Translations under genes and position numbers: made by a program
In this document: positions 21,798-35,366 of the stretch, piece by piece
Numbering within the stretch: position 1 is the first letter of the stretch
Layout: the number at the start of each line of letters is the position of its first letter
The notes under the pieces: model-generated
What the model was told of the DNA's origin: nothing
What the model saw: only the letters and a program-made list of their open reading frames with translations
Database searches by the model: none
Assembly: GCF_036898095.1 (NCBI RefSeq)
Contig: NC_090763.1
Span: 56,329,179 to 56,393,178, forward strand
Direction of reading: 5' to 3'
Source: Palaemon carinicauda
Lineage: Eukaryota; Arthropoda; Malacostraca; Decapoda; Palaemonidae
Length of the DNA stretch: 64,000 nt

Positions 21798-22105
21798 TGG
21801 TGCCCTATTAGAAACGTCCTTGACTGGCATTCTGCCGTACTCGGGTTCGAGACTCGCTCAAGGTAGATAAGTTTTTTTGTGAGCAAGGGATGGGGGGGGG
21901 GGGGGGTTTTGAGCGAGCCTAGAAGTCTACCTGCAGTCATCAGCACCCATTGCCTGGCCCTCCCTGGTCGTAGCTTGGGTGGAGAGGGGGCTTGGGCGCT
22001 GATCATATGTATATATGGTCAGTCTCTTAGGCATTATCCTGTGAGGGCATTGTCAATGTCCCTTGCCTCTGTCATACGTAAGCGGCCTTTAAACAAAAAA
22101 TTTAA
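21798..22105 (+). mobile_element. tRNA-derived SINE, copy 2
   Basis: A B-box-like GGTTCGAGACT lies at 21844-21854 and an A-box-like region lies near 21799. The body matches copy 1 (CCATTGCCTGGCCCTCC, GTAGCTTGGGTGGAGAGGGG, ATATATGGTCAGTCTCT), with a tail CCTTTAAACAAAAAA. A long G run (about 21892-21907) is private to this copy. Confidence 0.75.
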
Positions 22106-23194
22106 TATCTTCTGGAGCCAACTCATTTAAAGGGAAATGGCCTAAGGTAATAGAAAACGAAAGAAAAGGCGTTAAGTAATAGAAGATAAAAGAAAAACCA
22201 GAAACAAAGAAATATTCGTAGATTCTTTTAAAAGCATGCTCAATCAATGAGCCTTGCTATCACCAAATTATCAGCATGAGAATAATTAATTCTTCAATTA
22301 TATTAAATCCTTTGGACATTAGGATCAAAGCAAATCGTCTATATTTTCCATAATTACCAAAATTAAAATAAATTCATATTTCAAAGACAATTTTGATCTA
22401 AGCTAAAGCCATCTCTTTAGACGCTTCCTGTATTATTTTCGTAAAAGAAGATTTTTAAAAATATTACTATCAGGAACGTTTACAAAAAAGTGTATATGCT
22501 GTTTATTGCCACTACATATAATACTTTTCAGTTCAACAAAGAAAGATATGTCCTTGGGAACATAACAGTATTACTCAACTAACACAAAGTACTTGAGATA
22601 AAATCTTTTTCTAAGGACCAAGTGTACCGTGCTCTTATTCTTTATCTCATCATAAAAAAAAAATCTTTAATGATTTACGCTACTTAGATTTACGCCATAA
22701 CCAATTGTACTTCAGCGTTTCATTCTTTCACTGTTAAAAAGTTCTTTATGGACATAATTAAATCTACGCACCAGTAACATTTGTATTAAAAAATTCATCT
22801 TTTTCCGTATTCTTTATTTACTAAGAAAATATAATTACTACGGTTGTCTAGATATGAATCGCATCAAGGAAAATTCCAAGAGGAAATGTTTTATTCAAAT
22901 ATGACGACATTAAAATCTTGATAATGAATCGATGCATATTCATGTGTGATTTCAAAAGAATATTTTATTCTTATATTAATATTAAAGCCATTTGAATATC
23001 TTTGAGGATTTTGGAAGCGTAAAAAATATATGAACTATACATATATTCATATTAATCATTCAACCGTTCTTTCTCCAATACATACATACATAATTACATA
23101 TACATATAAGCACGATGCGCGTGACCATAAATAGCTACCTACACATACATGCATGCATACATAATACAGTACATATATATATACATATATGAAC
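22106..23194. other. AT-rich DNA, no gene recognised
   Basis: About 1.1 kb of AT-rich sequence with frequent stops in all frames. No repeat family is recognised. Confidence 0.45.
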
Positions 23195-23196
23195 AT

Positions 23197-23272
<76 letters not shown>
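23195..23272. repeat. (TA)n(TG)n microsatellite
   Basis: TA then TG runs. The sequence just to the right (CATTTCTCCAATAT, then CTTAATAAAGA) resembles the edges of the 1.65-kb array units, suggesting the same repeat family beside TA/TG runs at both loci. Confidence 0.85.
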
Positions 23273-23543
23273 ATTTAAATTTTTCCAACATATATAGTAT
23301 TCATTTCTCCAATATCCTGGTTAAAATTGGATGCTCATTATCCTGATCTTAATAAAGACAACTTTCTTGTTTTCAGATTCTTACCAGTCTATGTAATCAC
23401 TACAATACAACTGCTGCTATAACATATATACACCACTTATGCCTCCCTAATTCTATAGTAATCCTACAATTTTGCCCGTAAATACATCTTCTTTTTTTGC
23501 TTTTCTTATCATCCTGATCATACATGTACACTACTGTATGTAT

Positions 23544-23779
23544 GAATGTGTACATGCAGATGAAAGAACACCCTGCCATATAAAAGCACATAAGTACGGT
23601 TTTCAATACTTAAAAGTAAATAATACTAAACAAACACTTCCATTTACGCTTATATTTACATGAATGTGTACATGCAGATGCTACAACACCCTGCCATATA
23701 AAAGTATGTAAGTACGGTTTTCAATACTTAAAAGTAAATAATACTGAACAAACGCTTCCATTTACACTTACATTTACAT
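23544..23779. repeat. 118-bp tandem duplication
   Basis: GAATGTGTACATGCAGATG occurs at 23544 and 23662. Both copies continue through CACCCTGCCATATAAAAG and ACTTAAAAGTAAATAATACT, with few differences. Confidence 0.9.
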
Positions 23780-24321
23780 TCACGTGCAAGATCCTCTTCA
23801 ATATCCGAGTTGCCATTATTATATATTTCCCTTTTAATTCAGTTCTGTATTCATTCTAGCGTGAGGCATATGAAAATGGTCTTGAGATCTAACAACGGGG
23901 TTGCTCAATATTACATCATTACTTCTCGAAACTCCACAATGCTCGTATCTAGGGTACTGGTAATCATCTTTGTAATCATATAAGGAGTTACCCGGGGAAT
24001 GTACGGATGAGTGATGCATAGATTAATTTGGGATTTTCGACCACTTTTTCAGTCGAGAATGAACCCAAGTTGGTGCCAGCCAACAGTAAAGTGGGGAGGA
24101 TACGATACAACAGATATGTGTGTATCATTTTTATATATACATGAGATATTGCGTGAAGCATTTTACTTTTGTATGTTTAAGTGTAAAATTTTATCAATCT
24201 AGATAATAGGAGAAAGCAAGTTACAAAGTACATATTTATAAGAAGGCACTTAGGTTTGTATACGCCCTACATAATAGACGGTGTAAACAAGAATAAAAAA
24301 GGTGGCTCTTGGATCTCAAAT
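23780..24321. other. No gene recognised
   Basis: Moderately AT-rich sequence with two short opposing frames (23834-24019 minus, 24011-24202 plus) that match nothing I know. Confidence 0.4.
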
Positions 24322-24640
24322 TGGTTTAAAGGTTTAAAGGTCACTCGTGAATGCCAGAGGCAAGTGACTATGACAATACCCTAGAAGCTAACCATATATA
24401 CTTATGATCAGCGCCCAAGCCCCTCTCCACCCAAGCTAGGACCAGGCAGGGCCAAGCAATGGCTGCTGATGACTCAGCAGGTAGAATTATAGGCTTCTCA
24501 AAGACCCCATGTGCCCATCATTAGCCCAAAAGGATGGTGAAGTTGCCGCAACTACAAGAAACTATCGAGTTTGAGATGGACTCGATCTCCCGTACAGCAG
24601 ATCACCAGGCATGGACGTTTCCATTCAGCTACCACAACCA
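24322..24640 (-). mobile_element. tRNA-derived SINE, copy 3 (minus strand)
   Basis: Read on the minus strand it starts with GTGGTAGCTGAATGG (A-box-like) and has AGATCGAGTCC (B-box-like), then the shared body (GGTCCTAGCTTGGGTGGAG on this strand) and a tail ACCTTTAAACCTTTAAACC. The tRNA-related head is the best preserved of the four copies. The body has a few changes, such as GGGCCAAGC replacing GGGCCAGGC on the plus strand. Confidence 0.78.
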
Positions 24641-24776
24641 CTTTGGGGTGAGTTAAGAAAGATGGTCTCCTGAATTTCAAACTTTTATTCGAAGAAAATT
24701 CAGAATGATACCATGAGCTAGATTTAGCGAATACTAAAAATACCTTTTGCAAGATTTTGGACGGAAACAGGGTACT

Positions 24777-25036
24777 GTACCAACCGTGTGTCACACGATC
24801 GTACATAGTTCATTTTGTGTATATATTATGCTTGTATCTTCACTCTTCCTTCGCACTAAAAAGAACCAGAATAAACATGTCTGTTTTTCTCATCTGTAAC
24901 GGTGTCTGTTTTTTAACATGAAATTTCTTGTTGCTTTGAACTTTTGTATACAAAGGAGCGTGTTCTATAATAAACTCACTCAGTTGCATTCATACTGTCT
25001 TTGAGTCACAACCTTCTCTCGGCCCGTCACAGTACC
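24777..25036 (+). mobile_element. Solo LTR, copy 2, with 5-bp target-site duplication
   Basis: The LTR (24782-25031) matches the segment at 1-236 from AACCGTGTGTCACACGATCG to CGGCCCGTCACA. It is flanked on both sides by GTACC (24777-24781 and 25032-25036). It has AATAAA near 24970 and a TATA-like stretch before it, and carries a short insertion (CTCAGTTGCATT) relative to copy 1. A perfect 5-bp duplication with no internal region supports LTR-LTR recombination of a retrotransposon. 5-bp duplications are common in Ty3/Gypsy and Pao elements; the family is not identified. Confidence 0.75.
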
Positions 25037-25120
25037 AATTTTTATAACATTTGATTCCATTTAATGGAAAGAAAATTTAGGACATCAAAAAATCCCTAAA
25101 GCTGATTATTCATATGAAAT

Positions 25121-25263
25121 CAGCAGCCATTGCCTGGCTCTCCTTGGTCCTAGATTGATGGAAAGGGGCTTGGACGCTGATCATATGGATATATGGTAAC
25201 TCTCTATGGCACTATCCTGTCTCTTGTCCCTGCCATTCACGAGAGACCTTTAAACCTTTAAAA
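25121..25263 (+). mobile_element. tRNA-derived SINE, copy 4, 5'-truncated
   Basis: Only the second half of the SINE body is present (CAGCAGCCATTGCCTGGC, GGGGCTTGGACGCTGATCAT, CCTTTAAACCTTTAAA). The tRNA-related head with the pol III boxes is missing, as expected from incomplete reverse transcription. Confidence 0.75.
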
Positions 25264-25399
25264 TGAGTAAGGATATTACTTTGAAGGGATAGATATGAAG
25301 AATGTTTGTATCTATGCAAGTATTAATTCACAATAATGCATTAATCTTTCACCTGCATGGGATATAGATGACCGAAAAATAATTAATAAATCATACAAT

Positions 25400-25403
<4 letters not shown>

Positions 25404-25463
<60 letters not shown>
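25404..25463. repeat. (CT)n microsatellite
   Basis: About 30 CT units. Shortly after it, GAATATTTGAAAATTC and TCACTAAAG recur from the region at 14800, right of the composite CT array, hinting at a shared repeat context. Confidence 0.9.
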
Positions 25464-25466
<3 letters not shown>

Positions 25467-25698
25467 TGGGCTTTGTGGCCAAATAAAAGGAATCTTTTAC
25501 CGTAACTTCATCAGAGCCTTTTCACTGAAGTAAAAAAAAAGAATATTTGAAAATTCGTCACTAAAGGCTTATTAAAGATAAAAAAAACATATAAAACACA
25601 TTTTTCATTTCCTTGATTACTTTGAATTTCACTTATATCAACTTAATGGCTATTGTTCCACTTTCCACGCTATCCATATCATTACGATAAGGGCGGAT

Positions 25699-25821
<123 letters not shown>

Positions 25822-26009
25822 TGTAACCACAGCCATTGCCATTCTGAAAACTAGGCAACTGTTTCCCTGTAATCTTTATATTTTTTTAGTTATATCAACG
25901 ATCATCACATGAATACGGTTGTTTCCAACGTCAAAAAATCTGTTAGCTTAGTATAAGTAGCTTAAGAAGATTGGATAATGGGGAGAAAGGCAGCAGTGGT
26001 AAAAATTTA

Positions 26010-26195
26010 GTGTAAGTACTTTGAGGTGGTTCGGTCAAGTGGGAAGAAGGGAAGACAGCCAATCGGTGAAAAGTGTATATATCAGAAGTACAAAGCCGTA
26101 AAAGGGGAAGACAGAAAGTGTAGAATGGATATCGAAAAGAAAAAGATATATTGGAAAGCAAGGGCTTTGATATCTAGGAACTGGTAACAGTAGGT
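26010..26195 (+). pseudogene. C-terminal fragment of a non-LTR retrotransposon ORF2
   Basis: Around 26018 the plus strand reads LRWFGQVGRRED, then after frame interruptions KSVYIRSTKP and WISKRKRYIGKQGL. The L-R-W-F-G-H-V and R-K-R-W order is the usual C-terminal end of many LINE ORF2 proteins. In-frame stops and the absence of an RT upstream show a dead 5'-truncated remnant. It is unrelated to the element at 1513-5425, whose C-terminus differs. Confidence 0.55.
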
Positions 26196-26994
26196 GCGCG
26201 AATCACGCAGCGTGTGTGGGAGGGTTAAGTGAGCTGCTCATGAGCCACGATTGATACTGAGGAAGCTTCACAGCATACGAGCTAATCCACTACATAGCAT
26301 TTGCTGGATGAATATGACAGTAACCGTTGTATTGTAATATCTCTAGAGCAACCCGTTGTTATTGGGAAACTGCTTAATTAATGTTGAAGACAAAAGTTGC
26401 ATGTCTTAACCCTATATTCCGTATTCAAAATCAATGAATTAGAAATATTTCTCTAGTTCCAGGCAGCGACCAAGACCACTAAATTTTACTTGACCTCATG
26501 CAGACGTAGTCTGTGTTTGCTAGAAATGAGAGCGTGTTGCCGTCAGTCACGCTATTCTTACTTCGTAACCTGTTGACCATGGACCCTTCACAACCCCTCA
26601 GCCCCCTTCCCCCTCCACATACCAGTGTGAACTAGTCTGGTGCAATGAAAACTGTTGTCGTCTAAGCAATGGAACACTTACCGACGTTTAAACAAGTGCT
26701 ATTGATTCAATATGAACTTTGGACATGCCAATTTTCATTCGCTGAGTTTTAAAAATTGGAGAACATGACCTATATGTTTCCATCTATGCTTACGAATATT
26801 TATTAGTACAATAAAAATGGATATAGGTTTATGGGGGAATAAGTGTTTTTTCTGCAAAGATATTTTTATCTGTATGGATGAAGACAAAGCCTTTTCGTTT
26901 GGGATCACCGGCGTGCTTTGAATTTATATTTCAATCTGCCTCCGTCGCCAAAGTGAACAGAAAATCTATGGTGACCTCTCCACTGGGATTCTAA

Positions 26995-26995
<1 letters not shown>
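26196..26995. other. No gene recognised
   Basis: About 800 bp without a supportable gene or repeat. It is partly less AT-rich, with a C-rich patch near 26585-26625. Confidence 0.4.

Positions 26996-27080
<85 letters not shown>
26996..27080. repeat. (TA)n microsatellite
   Basis: An uninterrupted TA run of about 85 bp. Confidence 0.93.
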
Positions 27081-27083
<3 letters not shown>

Positions 27084-27314
27084 CTGAATAACTGCCTTCC
27101 ACGATTGTTTACTATCATGTATGGTTTTTCTTTGACCATCTTCCGTATGGATTATTTTCTTGGTGTTTGCTTTATATGGAAGAATCACTCACGTAAATGT
27201 TAAATGTTAATAATCACAAGGAAATATAGAAATACCAGTAATCACTATACTGTATGTTGTTTTATATATAATGTATAATACCCAATGTATATATTTGTAA
27301 ATAAAGTGTTTTTA

Positions 27315-27318
<4 letters not shown>

Positions 27319-27372
<54 letters not shown>

Positions 27373-27381
27373 CATTATTAT
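27319..27381. repeat. (TTA)n microsatellite
   Basis: About 20 TTA units with one CAT break. GTAAATAAAGTG precedes it, as would a polyadenylation signal before a retroelement tail, but no body is recognised. Confidence 0.88.
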
Positions 27382-27649
27382 ATTTAAACCCAGCAATCAA
27401 GCGGTATTTCTACACGACATCCCTCTTGTCTTTACCCATTTAGCCTTGTGACCTACTTTCTGTATTTACGGATCTAATGGAGGGAAAGAAATCAATAATT
27501 GGATTATTACCATCAAAACTTCGTAGCTCAATAATTTTTAAGGAACATACTAAAGTCTGGTACACATAGCAAACTGATTGCTTTCTTACCTTCTTATTTC
27601 TTATAGTTACATGAGTATCTTGTTTAATTATAGTCTTTTGACCCCCTAA

Positions 27650-28520
27650 TTACCTCCGCAAAGAAGTTGGAAGGAGGTTACGTTTTATCCCCTGTTTGTG
27701 TGTTTGTGTGTAGGTTTGTTGGTGAACACCTTCCTACCCACAGTTCTAATCCTAAAGTAATGAAACTTACAATGGTTGACTCTTATATAAAAAACCGGAA
27801 ATGAGTAATTTTGGAAGGTCAAGGTCACAGTTAAGCAAAATGTTCGAATTACGTAATCAACCATAAGCTTGGACATCGTTGTCACAGACTTCAAAATTGG
27901 TTCATATCTGAGTGTATGCAAATCCACGCCAATCCATATATGTTAAGGTCGAGTCCATGGTCAGGGTCAAGCGTAAGGTCAAATTCCGGTCATCAACCAT
28001 ACGGCCACAATAATAATCGTAAAGTAATGAAACTTGCAGGGATTTTAAACTGTTATGTAGAGCTGCAAATGATTAAATTTGGAGGGCCGAAGGTCAAGGT
28101 CCCGGACGAGTAAAACGTCATTATCACATAATCAGCCATAAGTTTGAACAGCCTTGTCACACAGACTTCAAACTTTGTTTGAACAGCCTTGTCACAGAGA
28201 CTTAACCCTTGGTTTGAACAGCCTTGTCACAGAGACTTCAAACTTGGTTTGAACAGCCTTGCCACAGAGACTTCAAACTTGGTTTGAACAGCCTTGTCAC
28301 AGAGACTTCAAACTTGGTTTGAACAGCCTTGTCACAGAGACTTCAAACCTGGTTTGAACAGTCTTGTCACAGAGACTTTAAATTTGTTTCATATTTGAGT
28401 GTATAAAAATCCACGCCAATTAATACAAGTTAAGGTTAAAGGTCAAGTCACGGTCGAGCAAAAGGTCGAGAAATAAGCTGCCGCGGAGGAGGTCTGTGCT
28501 CTATTGGGTGCCCCTCTAGT
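27650..28520 (+). repeat. Dispersed repeat rich in AGGTCA half-sites
   Basis: The stretch contains two diverged versions of one module: AAAGTAATGAAACTTAC at about 27755 and GTAAAGTAATGAAACTTGCA at about 28020, each followed by GGAAGGTCAAGGTCA-type sequence and CATAAGCTTGGACA / CATAAGTTTGAACA. It begins with a CCTCC/GGAGG inverted pair and ends near GCCGCGGAGGAGGTCTG and GCCCCTCTAG. I recall closely similar repeats from several marine invertebrates, but that is memory. No coding capacity is seen. The mobile-element class is not decided. Confidence 0.6.
28141..28385. repeat. 35-bp tandem repeat within the AGGTCA repeat
   Basis: GTTTGAACAGCCTTGTCACA plus GAGACTTCAAACTTG recurs about seven times with a 35-bp period (for example starts at 28211 and 28246). 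It is a local amplification of a segment that is single at 27870-27900. Confidence 0.9.
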
Positions 28521-29660
<1,140 letters not shown>

Positions 29661-30415
29661 TATCCTGTCATTTTCTCTTACATTGTACGTATAGGGAAAG
29701 GACAACCATATCTTAAGGATGCACAGAAAATCATTGAAAACCTGCTACAATTCTAATGTAAAACGAAGAAAAGTGTCAACCCTTGATGTTATAGAGAAAA
29801 AAAGTTGGAGAAAATAAAAAAAGGAAAAAAAAAAACAAAAAGAAATTCGATGAAAATGGTAAAAGGCCTAAATGTTCTGCATCAAGGAGAGGCAATCTCA
29901 TCTATTGAATTAGGTGAGGATACTAATGATGTCCAAATAATGCTGTGTCAACGCCAGGCGACGAGGGAGAGACAGAGAGAGAGAAAAAAAACTGTCTACA
30001 TTATAATTACATTCAGAGACGTTCTCATTTGCAGATTACAAATTAGGATCCAGGTTGTCTCTTTCATGTTACGTGTCTTGACGAATCCTCTATCTTCAAA
30101 CAAACCCCATTGTAAAATTCCCCCCAAGACAAACTTCCGTCTTCTAGGAAAACATGAGATTGATGGGGGAAAATCTAATTACCTCCTATATTATCTAAGC
30201 TGTCACATTTGATTATGGAAAGGAGCAGGATGATTATGTTGGTGCTTAGTAATGACGATGAGAACTGAGAAGTGTTTACCTAGCTAAATATATTTTCCCA
30301 TTTTAACCAAGACGAAAACTTAATTTTGCTTAAGAAATACGTTCTATGAGTTAATTGACTTTGAAGGAGGAATGTAAGCTTCCAAAACTAGTTGTGTAAA
30401 GATACGTACCACCCA
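29661..30415. other. No gene recognised
   Basis: A 135-codon plus frame (29805-30212) begins in an A-rich run and includes an RERQRERK segment from a short GA run. It lacks any domain I recognise and is most likely chance. Confidence 0.4.
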
Positions 30416-30433
30416 AGTGTGTGTGTGTGTGTG

Positions 30434-30500
<67 letters not shown>

Positions 30501-30520
30501 TGTGTAAATATAAGCATATA

Positions 30521-30610
<90 letters not shown>

Positions 30611-30666
30611 ATGTGTGTAAATATATACAAAGTATATAAATTTATGCATAAATTTACAAGTATGTG

Positions 30667-30763
<97 letters not shown>

Positions 30764-30764
30764 T
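30416..30764. repeat. Compound TG/TA/CA microsatellite complex
   Basis: Alternating TG, TA and CA runs with short unique links (ACAGTGTGTAAATATAAGC, CAAAGTATATAAATT). Frames on both strands are repeat translations. Confidence 0.92.
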
Positions 30765-31009
30765 GTATACTCACTCACATATACTGTAAATAATGTATAA
30801 AACACTGAGTATCTTCCTTACACATATGAGATTTTCATAAAATCCATTTATGCAAGGCACCTATCACATACACATTCAAGACCTTTCCAAACTTGGAAAT
30901 TCAATAGTATTAAAATCAGAGATGTGCTTTATAAATCTGGCCTCGCCCCAATTTATGCTAAGCTAATTCTCTTATCAACAAACTCATAAACTGCAAAAGC
31001 TCACTTTTT

Positions 31010-31095
<86 letters not shown>

Positions 31096-31262
31096 TTCCC
31101 TTCAATTAGTTACTTATGAAAACTAAGTAACTCTAGGTAATTCTAATCGGATAAGGAGTATAAACCTAGGATATTTGGAGTAACGTCCATTTGAATACAG
31201 ATTTATACTGCTGTTGCATGTCTAATTCCACTTCTTATATGCTTAAATAAATCACAGGGCAG

Positions 31263-31303
<41 letters not shown>

Positions 31304-31880
31304 ATCTTATCACGGCCCAGTATTCAATACGACCTGGAAATTTTTCTTATCGATGTATGATAATTGTTTTACAATCACACCTAATCTTATTAACTACGTC
31401 ACTTTGGATCTCACATGCTTAAGAAAATGTCAGAATATTGAACGTACATAGTAACTCAACAAAATACCCTATTCTAAATACTGTTCTTTCATAGACTGAA
31501 ATTTCACTTCAAGTTCGACTTGTTGGTTCCTTACTAACGAAGAAATCTTTATATTCCAGGTCTTTATGGATTGAGCTAATCAAGACTATTTTATATTAGA
31601 TTAACGAGTTTCTACAATATAAGAATTTCTATATCAGATTAAGGAGTCTCTAAAACAATACATCCAAGGACTCTCCATACATCATTTTCAGTGTAACAAA
31701 TATAACCCTTGGGTAGTGAACATAATTTTTCAAACTATCGTCCAACCAGTGGTCAGCTTCTCTTGCCATGCAATGAAAAACCGCCGACAAAGGAGGTCAC
31801 CTGGATTTAATGGATTCCCACATTGGTACCACATCTCTACAGATCACCAGGTTGCCTTCTTCCTCGAAAACCACTGGACC
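30765..31880. other. AT-rich DNA with (GA)n and poly(A), no gene recognised
   Basis: Holds a GA run (31011-31093, one GG break) and a 34-nt A run (31267-31300). No retroelement body is recognised next to the A run. The rest shows no supportable gene. Confidence 0.45.
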
Positions 31881-32027
31881 TCCTTACCCTTCAGAGTTGT
31901 CTTCTTTCCCCAACACCACTCCACCTCCTTATCCTCTCTGTCTTTCCTGACCTCCTTACCCTTCAGAGTTGTCTTCTTTGCCCAACACCACTCCACCTCG
32001 TTATCCTCTCTGTCTTTCCTGCTCTTT
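31881..32027. repeat. 72-bp tandem duplication
   Basis: TCCTTACCCTTCAGAGTTGT starts at 31881 and 31953. The copies continue through CAACACCACTCCACCTC and TTATCCTCTCTGTCTTTCCT with two or three differences. The duplication is 24 codons long and keeps frames open in 31716-32209, but no protein family is recognised. Confidence 0.88.
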
Positions 32028-32725
32028 CTCTGTTTCTAAATAAATTGGTGTATTCCGAAACTACTTACGAAAAAATTTCCATCCAAATTTTGTTCCACAC
32101 CATCACTGGGGAAAAATTCAAAGGGATTTCCTGTATAAAGGTTTTCCCTCATATGAGCGGAGCCCTCCCAAGCGCACTAACCAGACATAGCCGCTACTCT
32201 CAACAGTGACAACGCACTTGCAAGGAATAAAATAAATAAATCAAGTAAGGAACTATAAATAGAAGAGGAGATCTTATACCAATATGGAAGTGTTAGCTCA
32301 GAAAAGCAGTGTCTTTTGGGTAAAAGGGGGGTAAATATGTAAGATAACTAGGTAATGAATTAAAGAAAGAAGTTTTCCCACCAAGCAAATGTAGTGCGTC
32401 ATGGTTTGTAGGGATGGAGCGGAAGGGGTTAGTGTGTTCTGGGCAGGGAGACCCAAGGACAATGATCAACAACAGCGTAAGAGAATGAGCAGTGACGGAG
32501 GCAAAGGCCTATGCTGATGTGGAGACAAAAGATGGAAGAAAAAGAAACAAAGGCAATGGTACAGAGTGAATCACGTAGGTGATCGTTGGAGTTCCATGAA
32601 GGGTGAGGGGGGGATGAGGGAAGTGAATATCAAGGAGGGGGCGCAAGGCCGTCTCCAATGGTATTTGAGACGGACTTGGGGGGAGTGGGAGCGTGAGGGG
32701 GAAAGTGTAGCTAGGGCAACAATAT

Positions 32726-32787
<62 letters not shown>

Positions 32788-33663
32788 TGGACACGTGGCA
32801 TCAGTGGAAGAATCTTTTTGAAACCTGGTGCCCTCCCCTGTCGACCACTTTTCACTGCCTTGAGTATACGAGTTTTAAAAACGTGGATAATGAAACTATC
32901 TAGTTCCGTAATTCGAAACGACAGACAATGTATACCTGGGGTCGATATTAGACGCATCAACCATCTCTAATAAAGCTTTTGGTTTATAATAATTCGAATA
33001 ATTTTGATCAAATCCATCATAGGAATGCTCTCCTTTTCTAACAATAGGGTGGATGAAAACATGAAATACATTTTCCATTTAAAACAATTCTGTTATTGCA
33101 ACAAAGAGAAAGCAATCGAATTCTGATGAAAAAATATACAACGATAACAGCCAGGTTCCAGTGGAAATTAAATTTAAAATATGAATAGAAAACAGTAGAG
33201 GGGAACTCTAATCTCGAAAACATAAAACAAGACAAATTTGATCAAGTAAGAAAAGAGAAAGAGAAAGAAACTTCACCGGCCAGACAGTTTATTTTTACCC
33301 GACATTCTGGAAAGAACAACTCCACTACACTTCAAGTCATTAAGGACTTAATTATGATGGGCACGAACGAGGAACTTTCTAGAATCTTAACGCGGGAAAT
33401 TATAAATAAAATTGTTTCCACTTTTCTCATTCGTTGTTACTGCCATCCAATTTTTACACAGACGTGGTAGAATACGAAAAGTTTTCTCTTCTTTTTTTGG
33501 CTTAAAATATATGATTATAATCACTCTTTTGTGTATTAATACAAAATAATATCAATTGGCCTACATTATTCCTATTTATTGCTACTTCATTTTTAAGTTC
33601 TGGAAAAAAAAAAACATTTGATTTACTTGCAAAAGGAATATGAAAATTGTCAAACTCATAACT

Positions 33664-33665
<2 letters not shown>
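32028..33665. other. No gene recognised; (GA)n at 32729-32782
   Basis: About 1.6 kb with a GA run and otherwise unremarkable sequence. A G-rich patch at 32580-32710 contains several GGGGG and GGGAG runs. Short frames on both strands match nothing known. Confidence 0.45.
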
Positions 33666-33738
<73 letters not shown>

Positions 33739-33771
33739 CACACACACACACATATACATATATATATATAC

Positions 33772-33843
<72 letters not shown>
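33666..33843. repeat. (TA)n(CA)n(TA)n microsatellite
   Basis: Two TA runs around a CACACACA link and TACATATATA breaks. Confidence 0.92.
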
Positions 33844-33847
<4 letters not shown>

Positions 33848-33966
33848 GGCGTGGGAATGTGGCGACACAACCACCCATCTTTAAGGTAAATTCAACCAAT
33901 ATGGCTGTACATATATTTATAGTCCATGGAAAGAGAAATAAAGAAATAATGTGATAGAAGGAAAAT

Positions 33967-33969
<3 letters not shown>

Positions 33970-34060
<91 letters not shown>
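33970..34060. repeat. (GA)n microsatellite
   Basis: About 45 uninterrupted GA units. Confidence 0.93.
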
Positions 34061-34062
<2 letters not shown>

Positions 34063-35070
34063 TACCTTGCGCATACCGCACCTAAAAGTGACATGCAACA
34101 GGACAAGCATCGCAGCGCAAGTGAAAATCGCCAGGGAAAAGAATCAGGAATGTGGCAGGAATGAAAACGTTGAAATCCTGAGAATGAGAAAACGCTCCCC
34201 GGCCGAGTTTGTAAAATCCCAGTTAAGGAGAGGGAGGACGCAAGCACGCAGGTGATAAAAAGGGGGAGAGGGCGAAGGGGAGCAACATCTCTATGACTGG
34301 AACAACAGCATTTTCGCTTTGTTTTCCAGTTTCCGTTTTTTTTTTCCAGTTTTGACCGCAAGCGATGTTCGGGAAAGGGGATAAACGATGTCCAAACAGA
34401 TAAAGTCTGAGAGGGGCAGTTGTTTTTCCCAACTATTGGTTGTGCATTGCCTTTTTACTTTTATTTTATTCATGAAAATTCATGTTGATTACAGGTAGTT
34501 ATTCAAGTAATTATTTTGTTTTCAATAAGGTTGTATGTTAAACGAAAAAATTTTCTGTTTTCGTGAAACGCATGATTCTTACCTTTAAATTTATTAGATA
34601 TAAGTAATGTTGAATTAAAGAGATAAATACAGGTCCACTGATAACACTGAAAATAACGTTTTTTTTTTTCTGTATTAAAAAAAAAAAAAAGCTAATGAAA
34701 TATAGTGATGTGTCCAACCCTATTATCATTTGGGGTGCCCTGTCTTGTCCACACTTGCTCGAAAAGGAATTAAGCCACCATAGATCCCACCCTAACCTAA
34801 CCTTGGTGGCTGTATCATTTCCAAAAGCTTGATTACACCACCTACGCACTTAGGTTGGGCCTATTACCCTTACTTTAAACAGAATCATAAGTTTCATAGC
34901 GATAAAACCATTTTTTTAATTGAATAAAATTACTCTTTAATTAAATAATGACATAAATATAGAAAGTATTATAGCACGCTATCCATTACACGTGACTAAC
35001 TAGGGTAATATTTTTTTCAAAGAAACTAAATTTGTATTGAGCGGTTGGAAGGAAGTTCAAATGTTTGGCT
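34061..35070. other. No gene recognised
   Basis: About 1 kb with a T run and an A run (34659-34691) and a short CCTAACCTAACC near 34791. No supportable gene or repeat family. Confidence 0.4.

Positions 35071-35366
<296 letters not shown>

Noticed and set aside
34785..34803. CCTAACCTAACC, resembling two arthropod telomere repeats (TTAGG)
   Set aside because: Only two units; expected by chance in 64 kb of such DNA and not at a sequence end.
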